Source: Crambe crambe
Taxonomy: Eukaryota; Porifera; Demospongiae; Poecilosclerida; Crambeidae
Length of the DNA: 64,000 nt
Assembly: GCA_963924555.1 (NCBI GenBank)
Contig: OZ004585.1
Coordinates: 1,687,488-1,751,487 of the forward strand
Reading direction: 5' to 3'
Of the stretch, positions 37,767-48,818 are shown one piece after another. Within the stretch, counting starts at the first letter, position 1. The number at the start of each line of letters is the position of its first letter. The translations under genes were made by a program, and so were the position numbers. The notes beneath the pieces are model-generated. The model had not been told where the DNA came from and ran no database searches. It saw nothing but the letters and a program-made list of their open reading frames with translations.

Positions 37767-38909
37767 TCTCAGAGGCTTCATACAAGCTAGATGGAGAGGC
37801 AATATACTGTGACTTCAGAATGGAATGTCATTGTTGGTACTTTGTCTACTTCAAGAAGAGCAAGTGCTAATAATACATACACAGACGCTTGAACTTTGAT
37901 GTTGCTTACAATCATGGAATCTCCATCCTTCTACATTTATAGAATAGGTTCTGGTGCCTTATCAACTGGAGTTGTAGTGCCAGCCTATCAAGAGATCACA
38001 ACTTAGATATGAATTCTGGTTTAACGACTATAATATTGAGTCGATTTGGAGTGCGTCAGCTCCCAAACCCAGATTGTTTTTACAGCTTGTCTTGGGATTG
38101 CTTCCTATCATTTTATTAGAAAGCCTGCTTCAGTCATTGCTGAAATTCATGCAGGTATACCACAGCAGCATTTATCACCAAGTATATTCCAAGGAGCTCC
38201 CTGATGAAAAGTTTGGGGGCTTGGAGAATGACTGCTCGGAGAATGACTGCTCTTGAAGAAAGAAATCAAGAAAAAAAAATTATAAGAATTTATCTAAAAA
38301 CCAACTAAAAAGGACCAGTAGTAATTTATATACACCAGCAGAAATGCTATCAGCTAAAGGATCCATGTCCATGGGCCTTATCTGGGAGGAAACCACACAA
38401 CACAAGTCAGGTACATGAACTCACAGAAAACTAGTCAACTGACGCTGACCATAATAATCACGACAATTAAAGATTATCTACTTCAAGGAGAGCAAGTACC
38501 AGTAGCCATACAGAAGAAGAAGACAAAGAAGTCTTTGTGAAAAGCTTTGAAGTGTGGAATTATCATATTTGATGGAATACTTCATCGGTCTTTCATGTAC
38601 ATCCAACATAGCGATATTGCTTACCTCTTTGAATTATAATATAGAAACGGAAAAGACTTGGATTGGCATGATAAAGATTTCTGCAGATGAAGTTCAAATT
38701 CATGTGATTCTGATAGGCCACACTGGTGTTGGAAAGATAAGTCTCTGAAAAATGAGCCTATGGATGATAACGAACAACCCACAATAGTTATGGAACCTAA
38801 ATTTCTCTATCGTGAATCGTTCGCCTTCAAGCCATTGCTTGATCTGCCCAAAGACTGTCAAAGGACACTGGAGGACAGCAAAAGTTCCAAGATTTACTGC
38901 CTTGCTTGA

Positions 38910-39736
38910 TTAAAGTGTTTGTATGGATCCATTTGAGATTGTAACTCCTTTCACTAATAGAGATATCAGAGCCGCCAGAAGCAATTCTGAGGTGGTCAGG
39001 TCAACAAGAAACTCTCTAACTGCTGATAAAGAAACAGGTGTTACTACAAACTTGGTTGAAAGGATTTGAAGCTGTGTCTTGAGCACTGGTGGATTGAAGT
39101 CATTGCCATACAATGAAACTATTTCATCAAATTCAGTATCAAAACTAAGTTTATTAGCAGCATTCAGCAATAATTTCTCTAATTGCTGTAAACTTTGTAA
39201 CCTGGCTGGTCAAACCGCTCCTTGATACAGCTGACTCAAGTGCTTCAAACAGTACATAGTGTTAAGGTGATCAAGGATCCACTTGATACCACTTTTGAGC
39301 TTCGTCCAAATGTAATGGTACTTTCAAGAAGATAAAGGATGATATAGCACCTGCAGAGCCTGGTTTTTGAACCCTTTGTCCTACTAGATGGACAGTCAAA
39401 GCTGACTCTTTACATACTCGGTCTTGCAAGCCAGCTTAGATACCTTTACTGAAATGGCTGCATGGGACATGGAAATGTCTGCTAGGGTGAATGGTATTGC
39501 TTCACAGTTGGACAAGTTTGATTTTCTTTTTGGTGTCTTTTTGGGAGAGAAGGTCTTGAGATTATAGCAGACAACTTGAGTTGCACACTACAGCATAAGG
39601 AGCTATCCGCTGCTGAAGGTAATAGTGCTGCTCTCCTTACATGTGATGTCTTGTCAACTTTTCGAAATAACAGTGAAAGCATCATAATATTATTCCTTAA
39701 AATCTTCTTCTTTAACAGCATACCAGCCCTGAACAA
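38910..39736 (-). pseudogene. Relic of a hAT/ZMYM1-like transposase
   Basis: Minus-strand frames at 39736-39482 and 39170-38910 with stops between. The second reads FDTEFDEIVSLYGNDFNPP and then TQLQILSTKF, resembling the region before the C-terminal dimerisation domain of hAT-type proteins of the ZMYM1 or DUF4371 group (family knowledge). Assignment is by general pattern only. Its 5' end abuts the plus-strand hairpin at 39733. Confidence 0.4.
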
Positions 39737-39912
39737 TGAAGACTAAATATGTGCCTTGGTAGGATCATGTCTTAGTCAAAATTTAATTGTTTGAAGAATC
39801 AAAAAAAACAAACCAAAAAAAACAAAACAAAAAAAAAAAAGAATCTTCACTCTCTGGAACAATGAAGACTAAACTAGTGCCTTGGTAGGATCATGCCTTG
39901 GTCAAATTGTTC
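39733..39912 (+). ncRNA. Conserved 3'-module hairpins, copies 3a and 3b
   Basis: Two hairpins, 39733-39793 and 39857-39912, separated by an A/C-rich tract, with the same GAACAAT-GAA-GACTAA and closing strands. Copy 3b has TTGGTC for TTAGTC (A-U to G-U, pairing kept). The doublet is repeated at 46407-46603. Confidence 0.6.
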
Positions 39913-39993
39913 TTGGAAAGAAGAAAAAGTCATCCCCCTCTTGTATCTAGCACTACAGCATTGGTAGTAAGAGGGCTTACAGTGCATTTTAGT

Positions 39994-40086
39994 GTACTGT
40001 ATGTGACTGCACTGGTGGTGGTGGTGGTAGTGGGTGGGGCCAGTGCTACGTCACACTGACGAGTCCCAATAAGGACGAAACAGTAC
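39994..40086 (+). ncRNA. Type III hammerhead ribozyme, copy 3
   Basis: GTACTG-TA (cut after 40001), stem I TGTGAC/GTCACA with the GCACTGG/CCAGTGC extension and a longer GGTGGT loop, CTGACGA, GTCC-CAATAA-GGAC, GAAA ending at 40080, CAGTAC 40081-40086. The preceding segment lacks ATGCATCAA found in copies 1 and 2, as does copy 4. Confidence 0.92.
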
Positions 40087-40092
40087 AAACTA

Positions 40093-40730
40093 AGTAAAAA
40101 TTATTACTAGGTATATTCAATGGGTGGGAGAGCAAATTATTTTATGCCCCATGCCCAGGCTCTGGTCATGAAACTTTTCTTTTCCTTATGCAGGCAGCAA
40201 ACAGTATGAATTTCTTTCTGTACTGATGATTCTTTTGAGTTAGCTAGTTCATGCACACATGTACGTATGTACTATACATTTCAAAAGAGAATTGACGATA
40301 CTCTACTGCTTCAGGGAGATGAGAGCTAGCCAACAGTCCTACACTTGCAATGCAACTGAAACAATGCATAGCTATACTGGTCTCATTGCAAACTAGAATT
40401 ATACATTGCATTGCTATTACATATCATTGCCTTTTAAAACATACGTGATACTACTCTGTGATTGTGCCTTCTCTGCATTTTAACTAATGTGGACAGATAA
40501 GATTGGTGTGATACTCTCACTTAGACAATAACATGAATAATTCCCTTTGATGTAATGAGGTATAACTATATTATGTAGTAACCACTGTAAGTGGGTAAGT
40601 GTCCACTTAGCTAGATCATTGTGGTTCACACTTAGAGACCTGTGGTTCCAACTTAGAGACCTGTGGTTGTCATAAGACTATACTAAGTCAGTTAGTGAGT
40701 GACTCTGGGTTTTTTATAGACACCTCGGCT
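40093..40730 (+). repeat. Segment duplicated at about 46780-47345
   Basis: The flank beyond hammerhead copy 3 (ATTATTACTAGG..., ATGGGTGGGAGAGC..., GATGAGAGCTAGCCAACAGTCC...) is repeated beyond copy 4 with scattered differences. The duplicated block as a whole runs from about 39733 to 40730 and from 46407 to 47345. No gene is seen. 40731-41030 holds an inverted pair of GGAGGTCCAACACC motifs and repeated ACCTGTACACAGGTC motifs. Confidence 0.75.
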
Positions 40731-41139
40731 CCAGAGGAGGTCCAACACCAGGTGTCAATTCAATTCAATACTCACCACATGATGCTAATTTGCTGATTGC
40801 ATATTGACACCCGGATGTTGGACCTCCTCTGCCTCGGCTCTGCCTAGGGTATGTGAACCTCATGATTTAGCCTATACTTAATTAGGAAATAACCTGCCAT
40901 GTGATATCAGTTACGACCTGTACACAGGTCTGTAGCAGGTCAGTAAATCTACAAGTCTGTAACAGGTCCATATTTTGGACTGTATCAGACCTGCTGCCCC
41001 ACTGACTGCCTACAGATAAAAAATTAGTACTTCCGGTGCCTAGGGTTTACCGATTTTTGTTCTGTTACATAGCTACCTGTTACAGAATGCTTACAAGTTG
41101 TAGATTTTTTGCTGTGTACTGTTGCCATGAATTGAATTG

Positions 41140-41480
41140 CCTAAGGGAGGGAAATCACCTGGGAAATTACCACACCAGTAGCAATAACAAGGCAGGCTTA
41201 CAGCAGCTACATAAACCCCAGGGAAACAATCTTCATTGTCACTTTTGGAACTATAAGACTAAACTAGTGCCTTGGTAGGATCATGTCTTAATCAAATTGC
41301 TCTCAGAAAAAAATCATGAACTAAAAAAAAAAAAAGAAGAGAAAAACAAAAAACAACAACGAAAAACAAACAAAATTCTCAGCTACAGTGCATTTTAGAT
41401 GCATCAAGTGTACTGTATGTGAGCACTAGTGCATGGTGGTGGTGGTGGGCCAGTGCTTAGATCACACATGTATGTACTGT
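41140..41480 (+). repeat. Compressed unit: 5' module, hairpin and degenerate hammerhead
   Basis: The 5' module (41143-41215, GGGAAATCACCTGGG to CTACATAAA) is followed within 35 bp by a hairpin (41248-41302), an A-rich tract and the hammerhead region from TTTTAGATGCATCAAGTGTACTGTA at about 41393. Here stem I is altered and the CTGACGA core, stem II and GAAA are missing, so the ribozyme is dead. It looks like an internally deleted derivative of the units around it. Confidence 0.6.
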
Positions 41481-42652
41481 ATGTGTTTCAAAAGATTTCA
41501 GGGAGATAAGAGCTATAGTCAACAGTCCTACTCTTTAGTTGCTATGCAACCTATCCACTGGTTTCTCTTCTACTGGCTGACCACCAATGTGTGGCGGTTA
41601 GTCCGACTTTAAAAATACACTTGACAATAAAATAAGAACTCCATAAAACCAGCTAGCATGGAGGTGGTCCATGCAACCATTCTAATCTTCATTCATGGTG
41701 CTTATGAACCATGCATATACTGCCAGTTGGGAAGTCCCCTGGGTAATACCCTCAGACTTTGAGTAACAAACATTATTGAACTTAACTAGGGCAGTGCACA
41801 ACATTTGAGTCACAGCGAGTGAGCGAGCAAGTATTCCTATAGGAAAAAAAATTATGCTAAATAAAAAGGCCATGATTATTTTGGAGGAAAACTGTGTGGA
41901 TAACGATGGTAAAAGCACATTGTGTGGTTATAACGATATGGATTTGATTGTTGTATGTGAAAGGATCATGCAGTTACAGCCTGCTAAGAAGATGAATCTG
42001 ATGATTAATGAAAATTTTAGATTTAGACGGCGGCTGGTGCCGATTGTTGACGCTGTTCTGGAGGAGTTTGAGCAGACATATCATTATCGTAAGCAGTTTA
42101 GTTGAGCCTGTAGCAAGAATAGAAGAGATACAGGTTTGTAATGAGAGAAGCCATGTCCATTCTGTACTAACCCTACATAGAGAGTGCTACCGCACTGCAC
42201 TCTCTGATAGAACAATTTCAATGAGTCATGACCTGAGAGTCAACTCGCTTGCTCTACTCGCTCGCTGAATTAGTAGCTGGGGGAGTTGCCCCACCTCTGT
42301 ATGATCAAGTCACAACTATATTATTATTCATTGTTACTTGTTTGGGAAAGTCACCTACGTAGGTAACACCCTCTAGGTAACACCCTCATCTAGTTACCAC
42401 CTAGGTTGTCTACTCACCAAGAGGAAACCCCTATCCATAAAGTGGAAAGAGTCATCCTAATTGGCACAAGATTATAGCCTACTTGTGGTTAAGATCAAAG
42501 CACTGCTACATACTTGGTTGTACAAGCACAACCACAGGCACAACCACAGATATACAACCCAGGAAAAGGGTTATACCACAACCACTCAGGCTCTATGGTT
42601 TCCCCAGCAATATAAACCATACAGCTGTTATACATACGATAATTTTGCAAGT

Positions 42653-44785
42653 ATGACTATGAGTAGCAGCTCCATTCTTCTTCTTCTTCTAGTGATTATC
42701 ATATCTCAAAGTCTCCCATCAAGTTGTGCTCCAAGTTGGAACAGCAATGATGCAGAAAGGTCCATAACTGAAGATGACACTACAAGTTACGATATTGTAG
42801 ACCAGCAGAAACTCCAGAAATTACTGATTGACGGAATCTTCAAGAAAGAAAGTAACATAGCTGTGATAAGGAGGACCTTTAGACCAAATACCAGCAAGAT
42901 CTGTACCCCGATTTCTTATGAAGTTAATTACGGAACTTCCGATGATACTTATTGCAGTGATATAAACAATCCTTTCTCATTCAACTGGACTCGTTATAAC
43001 CCTAACGAAAAATTAATGAGGATTATAGTCACCTTGGTATCACTGTCATCTGATATACCTGTACTTGGCTTTGACTGGGATAGCGTTTGTAACATCACAG
43101 TTCCTGATAAAATTCTCAATATAGATCTGTATACTAATACATGTGTGGCAAACGATGATATAAGTCAAGCATTGGGCACCATCACCACCATGGTAAGTAG
43201 AAATCCATATCAAAGACCTGCAGCAAAACAGCTGCTTATGCTATCATATGGAGCATATCCATGAGTACTGAACTAGTTGGTCATCAGGTTTGGGGGAATT
43301 TGTATACAACTTCATGAGTTGTTGATTTGATAGTGGCTTTTTCAATGGAGCCTCTTAATAAGGGTGCTTTTGAGGCTGGTAAAAATCATCAGTTATGCAA
43401 TCATAAAATGTACTGTTATGTTTATGATATGTGATTGAAGGCAAGAACTTGCTAATTTTTGTCCACACACTTGCAAATGCCCATATATGGTCAACACAAT
43501 GGGGCGCCATCATCCAGTGGTGATGAAGATATGACAGTTGGATATGCTACCAGTGAAGGACTACCTCTAGACTCACTGATAATATATGCACTCTGACTAG
43601 CCACATTTATCAGTCTAACTACCTTGGCTATTAGCGGAACAGTATTCACTACCATACAAGAAGCTATCAAACCAAGTGAAGCTACAAAACCAAAGCTGTA
43701 TTATCACTATTGGTCTGCAGTGGCACTCACCATAGCAACTATGTGGTTTACATTAGTTGAAAAGTTTGACCTGACCATATTAATGATAGCCTGTTCATCT
43801 GGTTTTATACTATTTCTTTCGTTACTAAAAAGACTGACTGTATACCACTGACAATTTTAATTCCAACGAACCCATGCAAGTTCATATGGACATGTCTACT
43901 AACAAAGATTGGGTTATCATCTACATTCATGCTTACCTTCTATGTCGTCTATGCCCTGCCAACGATAATCCTCATGTATCATCTTGATGCAATTCGCACA
44001 CTTATTAAAGTCCCTTTCATCATTGGAGCAGTATCAGTTACCGTTGTACTGGGGTCAGTAGTTCTACACCAGTTGGAGAAAATGAATGTCCTGTATGTGG
44101 TGATGGGATGCAAGAAATTAAACCACTGCTTATCAGGTTCACACACCCCTGAATCAAATGAGAGTGAACAACCACTGAAACAGAGTCGTTGTTGCAGGAT
44201 ACTATCCCATTGTTTCAACTATAATAACATCATCAAACAAATCATGTTGGAAAAACAGTACGACATGAAAAGTCTGCTGAAAAAATTTTCTCTCAGCATA
44301 AGTCCTTATTGTGTACAATTTTCATATTCAACCTCCTCAAACTGCTTGCTTCAGTCATGGCACTGGTCATCTTTGCCTATGGAGTATTTCCTCTAGCAGA
44401 TATTGTGTTTCAAGAGTCAAGTAACATAGATGCAACTGTTAATAATGTCCTATTGGCTCTGATACCAACTGTTGCTGTTTATGCTGGAGCCTGGTTAGGG
44501 AGAGGTGTAATCTTCGATTTAAAAGAAGATTTGAAATTGAATAGCAAAGAAGGGGAACAGGAGAGGTTGATCAAAGTTCTGAAGGATTTAACAGAACAGA
44601 TGAAGAAAAATATGAGGCATGAAGGGTCAAGTAATGATGCTGAGAGAGGAGAAGGAGGAGGGAAGGGAGAAGAAATAAGAGGAGAAGAAAGAAGGGAAGA
44701 GGAGGAGAAGAAGAAACAAGAAGAGAAGAAGGAGGAGAAACAAGAAGAGAAGAAAGAAGAGAAGGAGGAGGTGAGGAAGGAATGA
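42653..44785 (+). pseudogene. Membrane protein family, copy E (exon 1 intact, exon 2 decayed)
   Basis: Exon 1 (42653-43192) encodes a complete signal peptide and ectodomain very close to copy A, with a normal donor. The start is the ATG matching copy A, not the longer upstream open frame from 42461. The acceptor before exon 2 (43477) reads TTGCAA instead of TTGCAG. Exon 2 has a stop or frame change near 43592, a 2-bp insertion near 43843, a roughly 10-bp deletion near 44267, and a tail shifted into a Glu/Lys frame. If transcribed it could only give the soluble ectodomain. The 3' end retains AATAAA near 44863. Confidence 0.85.
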
Positions 44786-44869
44786 GAGAAGACAGCAGCA
44801 CAATGGTGGACCTAACAAACATGCCCCTGCTTAAACCAGCTCCATCCTATGGGACCATCAACTAATAAA

Positions 44870-45091
44870 ACTTGAAACTTGAAATAGTAATTCTACTAGT
44901 TATAATTACAGAGTTAGTTATAGTGTTCTAGCTAAAGTGTGGCTAATTCATGTGGTATTGATAGTTCATTTTGATTTGTGTTCAGCCCTAACCAGGCAGG
45001 CATGCTCAGTCGACCCACCCACCTTTTTCCATGATCTCATAGTTCCCTTCCTCACCATCCTTGATAACCTGGAATTTTTCACCTATAACAT
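44870..45091. other. No gene seen
   Basis: 3' flank of copy E, similar to the flank of copy A until about 44983, then unrelated sequence leading into the hAT relic. Confidence 0.5.
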
Positions 45092-46376
45092 ATGCTTCTC
45101 TTTTCTCTAATGCACCCACTCCTCACAGCTCACTCCCCCACTGAGAAATCACTCCAGCATAAACAGCTAATAGCCTGTCGTCAAGTGGGAGACGTCGCCT
45201 TGCTTGTGTCTCCTGATGGTTTATCATATGATAAGTTAGTGAGTGCAACAACAGATGGTGCAAATGTGATGGTTGGGGCACATAACTCAGTAACAGCTCG
45301 CCTTCGAGAAAAGCAGTCCCAGTTGTACACACTCCATTGTCCATGCCACATAAGTGCATTTATTTCAACTAATGCTTGTCAGAAGATCCCAGCAGCAGTT
45401 ATAGAGCAGCTAGTCCGTGATATCTTCAGTCATTTTAGTTCATCTCCAAAGTGACAATTCCTATACTCACAGTTTCAGACATTTGTAGACTGTAAGCCAC
45501 ACTAGCTGACAGGATAATCGAACAGTATCCAGCTTTATTATCATACTTCAAGAGATATGAGGAACAGTTAGTGTCCATTGAGCGAATTATATCACAATTG
45601 GAGAATACCTCTACTCTGGCACTCGTCTGAGGCACTTCAAATTATCAATGCTACAGCAGTTAGGCTTGTATACAGAAATGTCAAAGTTAATGTTGGAAGG
45701 GGGCATAAGGTTAGTAAGTCGTCCTGCATTACGTCCAGTCTTAATAAGTGATCTGGGAAAAAGAATGATATTATAATACAGTGAACTCCCTTTACAAGCC
45801 TACCTCTCTGATCAGTACTATAATAAAACTCTCTAAGGTGGCCAGGTTAATATTATGCAAAGAGAGAAATCTTGTATTCACATTTTGTATCGTCAAACAA
45901 TCATACTCTACAAGAAGATACTTATGACCTTCCTCAATCCAACAGTAGTTTACAAGGTTTGTTCAGGCACCCTTGATGATTTGAAGCAGTGTATTGAAAA
46001 CCAGAGCTACACATTTTTAACTGAAGAAGAAGTGGACATTGGACTAATAACAAGAATTTACCTTGACAAGCGTATCAATGCAGGAGAAATTTCCAACAGA
46101 GAAGTACAAGTAGTAAGAGAAATTTGTATATACATCCTTTTGGATAGAAGCTGCCACATAAGCAAGGTGATGTCTCCCACTTGACAACAAGCTAATTCAG
46201 TGTCTAGGGTGGTCGTTTTCTCGTACAACTTCAACCTATTCAGAAATAATTGAGTTGGCAAGGTTTTTTCCTAACAGTGTGCCTCTAACACAGCTTCCTC
46301 AGCTCAAAAGGGAGTTTACAGAGTATCAATGTGTACCTATTGACTGTAATGAAGTAGACGACATTGCTATTTATTA
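45092..46376 (+). pseudogene. Relic of a ZNF862-type hAT transposase
   Basis: Broken plus-strand frames keep the order of a hAT-family transposase of the zinc finger 862-like type: TTDGANVMVGAHNSVTARL and LHCPCHISAFIS (about 45247-45363; the conserved DGA and CH...H region), FQTFVDCKPH, then IEQYPALLSYFKRYEEQL (about 45515-45570), IHILYRQTIILYKKILMTF (about 45873-45930) and LTQLPQLKREFTEYQC (about 46287-46335). There are at least six frame breaks or stops, so it is dead. It ends about 25 bp before the hairpin at 46407. Confidence 0.8.
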
Positions 46377-46406
46377 GCATAAAGTATCCCTTATGAATGA
46401 CTCTCT

Positions 46407-46603
46407 GAACAATGAAGACTAAATTTGTGCCTTGGTAAGATCATGTCTTAGTCAAATTATTGAAAGAAGAAAAAACTATCAAATAAACAACAAAAAATAG
46501 CAACAAACAACAATATACTAACAACAAAAAAGAATCTTCACTCTCTGGAACAATGAAGACTAAACTAGTGCCTTGGTAGGATCATGCCTTGGTCAAATTG
46601 TTC
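46407..46603 (+). ncRNA. Conserved 3'-module hairpins, copies 4a and 4b
   Basis: Hairpins at 46407-46461 and 46548-46603 separated by an A/C-rich tract with CAACAAA repeats. Copy 4b is almost identical to 3b; 4a has GGTAAGATCAT in place of GGTAGGATCAT. Confidence 0.6.
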
Positions 46604-46679
46604 TTGGAACGAAGAAGAATCCCCTCTCGTATCTAGCACTACAGCATTGGTAGTAAGAGGGTTTACAGTGGATTTTAGT

Positions 46680-46772
46680 GTACTGTATGTGACTGCACTG
46701 GTGGTAGTGGTGGTGGTGGGTGGGGCCAGTGCTACGTCACACTGACGAGTCCCAATAAGGACGAAACAGTAC
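46680..46772 (+). ncRNA. Type III hammerhead ribozyme, copy 4
   Basis: Complete: GTACTG-TA (cut after 46687), stem I TGTGAC/GTCACA with extension and GGTGGT loop, CTGACGA 46742-46748, GTCC-CAATAA-GGAC, GAAA 46763-46766, CAGTAC 46767-46772. It belongs to the segment duplicated from, or to, copy 3. Confidence 0.92.
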
Positions 46773-47345
46773 AAACTAAGTAAAAATTATTACTAGGATA
46801 TACTCAATGGGTGGGAGAGCGAATTATTTTTATGCCCCATGCCCAGGCTCTGGTCATGGGCTGAAATTTTTCTTTTCCTTATGCATGCAGCAAACGGCAT
46901 GAATTTCTTTCTGTACTGATGATTCTTTTGATAGTTGCTAGTTCACACATGTACGCACTATAAATCAAAAGAGAATGATGATACTCTACTACTTCAGGGA
47001 GATGAGAGCTAGCCAACAGTCCTACACTTGCAATGCAATTGAAACAATGCATAGCTCTACTGGTTTCATTGCATTGCTATCACATATCATTGCCTTTTAA
47101 AACATACATGATACTACTCTGTGATCATGCCTTCTCTGCATTTTAACTAATAAGATTGGTGTGATACTCTCACTTAGACAATAACATGAATAATTTCCTT
47201 TGATGCAATGAAGTATAACTATATTATGTAGTAACCACTGCAAGTGGGTAAGTGTCCACTTAGCTAGATCATTGTACCGGTTCAAATATAGAGACCTGTG
47301 GTTTGTCATAAGACTATACACAGTTTATCTAAGTTAGTAAGTGAC

Positions 47346-48128
47346 GGGGGGTTTCAACAGACACCTTGGCAGTATCTATTGTAAACCTCATGATTTAACC
47401 TTAGGAAATCACCTGCCATGTGATAAGCTGACCACATTCACCTGACAAGTAGCAGTAACAAGTCCAAATGAGGCAGGCTTACTGTTGCCATGAATTGAAT
47501 TGCCTACACAGCGAAAATCTACAACTTGTAACAGGTCTGGACTGCCCCACATACCAGTTATGACCTGTACACAGGTCTGTAACAGGTCAGTAAAATCTAC
47601 AAGTCTGTAGCAGGTCTATTTTTTTTGGACTGTATCAGACCTGCTGCCCCACTGACTGCCTACAGATCAAAAATTAGTAAGGTAAGTCAGGGTAATTCTG
47701 AATACAGAATACCTGAGGTTAGGAAGAGGAGTTTCAAGCTCAAATTTGATCATATAAACTACTCCTATTATTCTATCTCTGCAACTCTTGAAGATCAAAC
47801 TTCTTGTGCGCTAACTCTGAATAATGCCCCTTGATTTTGAACTTCCTAAAACTTACTGGAGATTGTCAGCAGAATCAGACAACGATGAGTGATTGATCTA
47901 ACCCTCTGAAGGTGGCACTGGAGATGAAGTTTTGAAAAGCAAGTTATAAGGCTAAGCAGCTTTATGCTACAACAATCATTCGGAATTACCCCAACCCACC
48001 AATTTTTTAGTGTCTTTATAATAAATTATCCACAATAATTTAATCTATGAAACTTTCACTTTACAGCATGTTTCTATCTGCTCCCAGTCAGAAATAAGAA
48101 CCATTTTCCCGATAAAAGTATTCAGAAT
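47346..48128. other. No gene; partial 5' module at 47404-47478
   Basis: Includes GGAAATCACCTGCC...GTAGCAGTAACAAGTCCAAATGAGGCAGGCTTAC, without the TATA-like end, and ACCTGTACACAGGTCTGTAACAGGTC motifs shared with 40917-40945. The remainder is unassigned. Confidence 0.45.
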
Positions 48129-48621
48129 GAATGCAAAAAATTCTTCTAAATAAAAAGTGAAGTAGGGATAGCAGTAAAATTTACTCCTACCCCTCCTAAA
48201 ATTTCAATATCCACGCCCATATATACACCCAACTTAAATCCCTACTCTTCACTCCCCCTTCAGCAATAAGTGAGTCAAGTAACCCCTTACCCGTACCCAT
48301 CACCAAACTCAAGAATCACAGCAATAATATTATTATAAAACTACTATTCCTACTTCACTCCTAGGCCTCCTTAGGAGTGAAGTAGGAATAGTAGTTTTGT
48401 AATAATATTATTGCTGTGATGCTTGAGTTTGGTGATGGGTACGGGTAAGGGGTTACTTGACTCACTTATTGCTGAAGGGGGAGTGAAGAGTAGGGATTTA
48501 AGTTGGGTGTATATATGGGCGTGGATATTGAAATTTTAGGAGGGGTAGGAGTGATAGGAATGCAGCTAAATTTTACTGCTATCCCTACTTCACTTTTTAT
48601 TTAGAAGAATTTTTTGCATTC
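48129..48621. repeat. 493-bp near-perfect palindrome (gamma-like foldback)
   Basis: Arms start GAATGCAAAAAATTCTTCTAA on the left and end with the complement at 48621; they pair almost completely to a centre near 48363 (CTCCTAGGCCTCCTTAGGAG). One asymmetry is an extra GATAGGAATGCAGC-type stretch in the right arm (about 48553). The termini and AAGTAGGGATAG match the gamma family; the interior is unique in the window. Confidence 0.85.
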
Positions 48622-48818
48622 ACTTGTTTCCATTCGTTTTCTTTGTAATTAGCTATATAAATTGAAATGTTCCTCTTTGGTAAGTACATAGCGCTGGATA
48701 TGGAAGATTATATAACAATACTTGCGTATTATTCATATTCATAAGAAGTAGTTATTTCCAAATATATACTAAGAAAAGCTCAATGATTAATTTTGAATGT
48801 TATATTCGTCAGGGATGA

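Noticed and set aside
38074..38748. Frames with GHTGVGK as a GTPase gene
   Set aside because: Only a P-loop-like scrap immediately followed by a stop, with no G2-G5 motifs; too little to annotate as a gene.
42461..42652. Upstream extension of copy E's open frame as the true N-terminus
   Set aside because: The other family members start at the position of 42653 with a signal peptide; the extension is His/Thr-rich and not shared.
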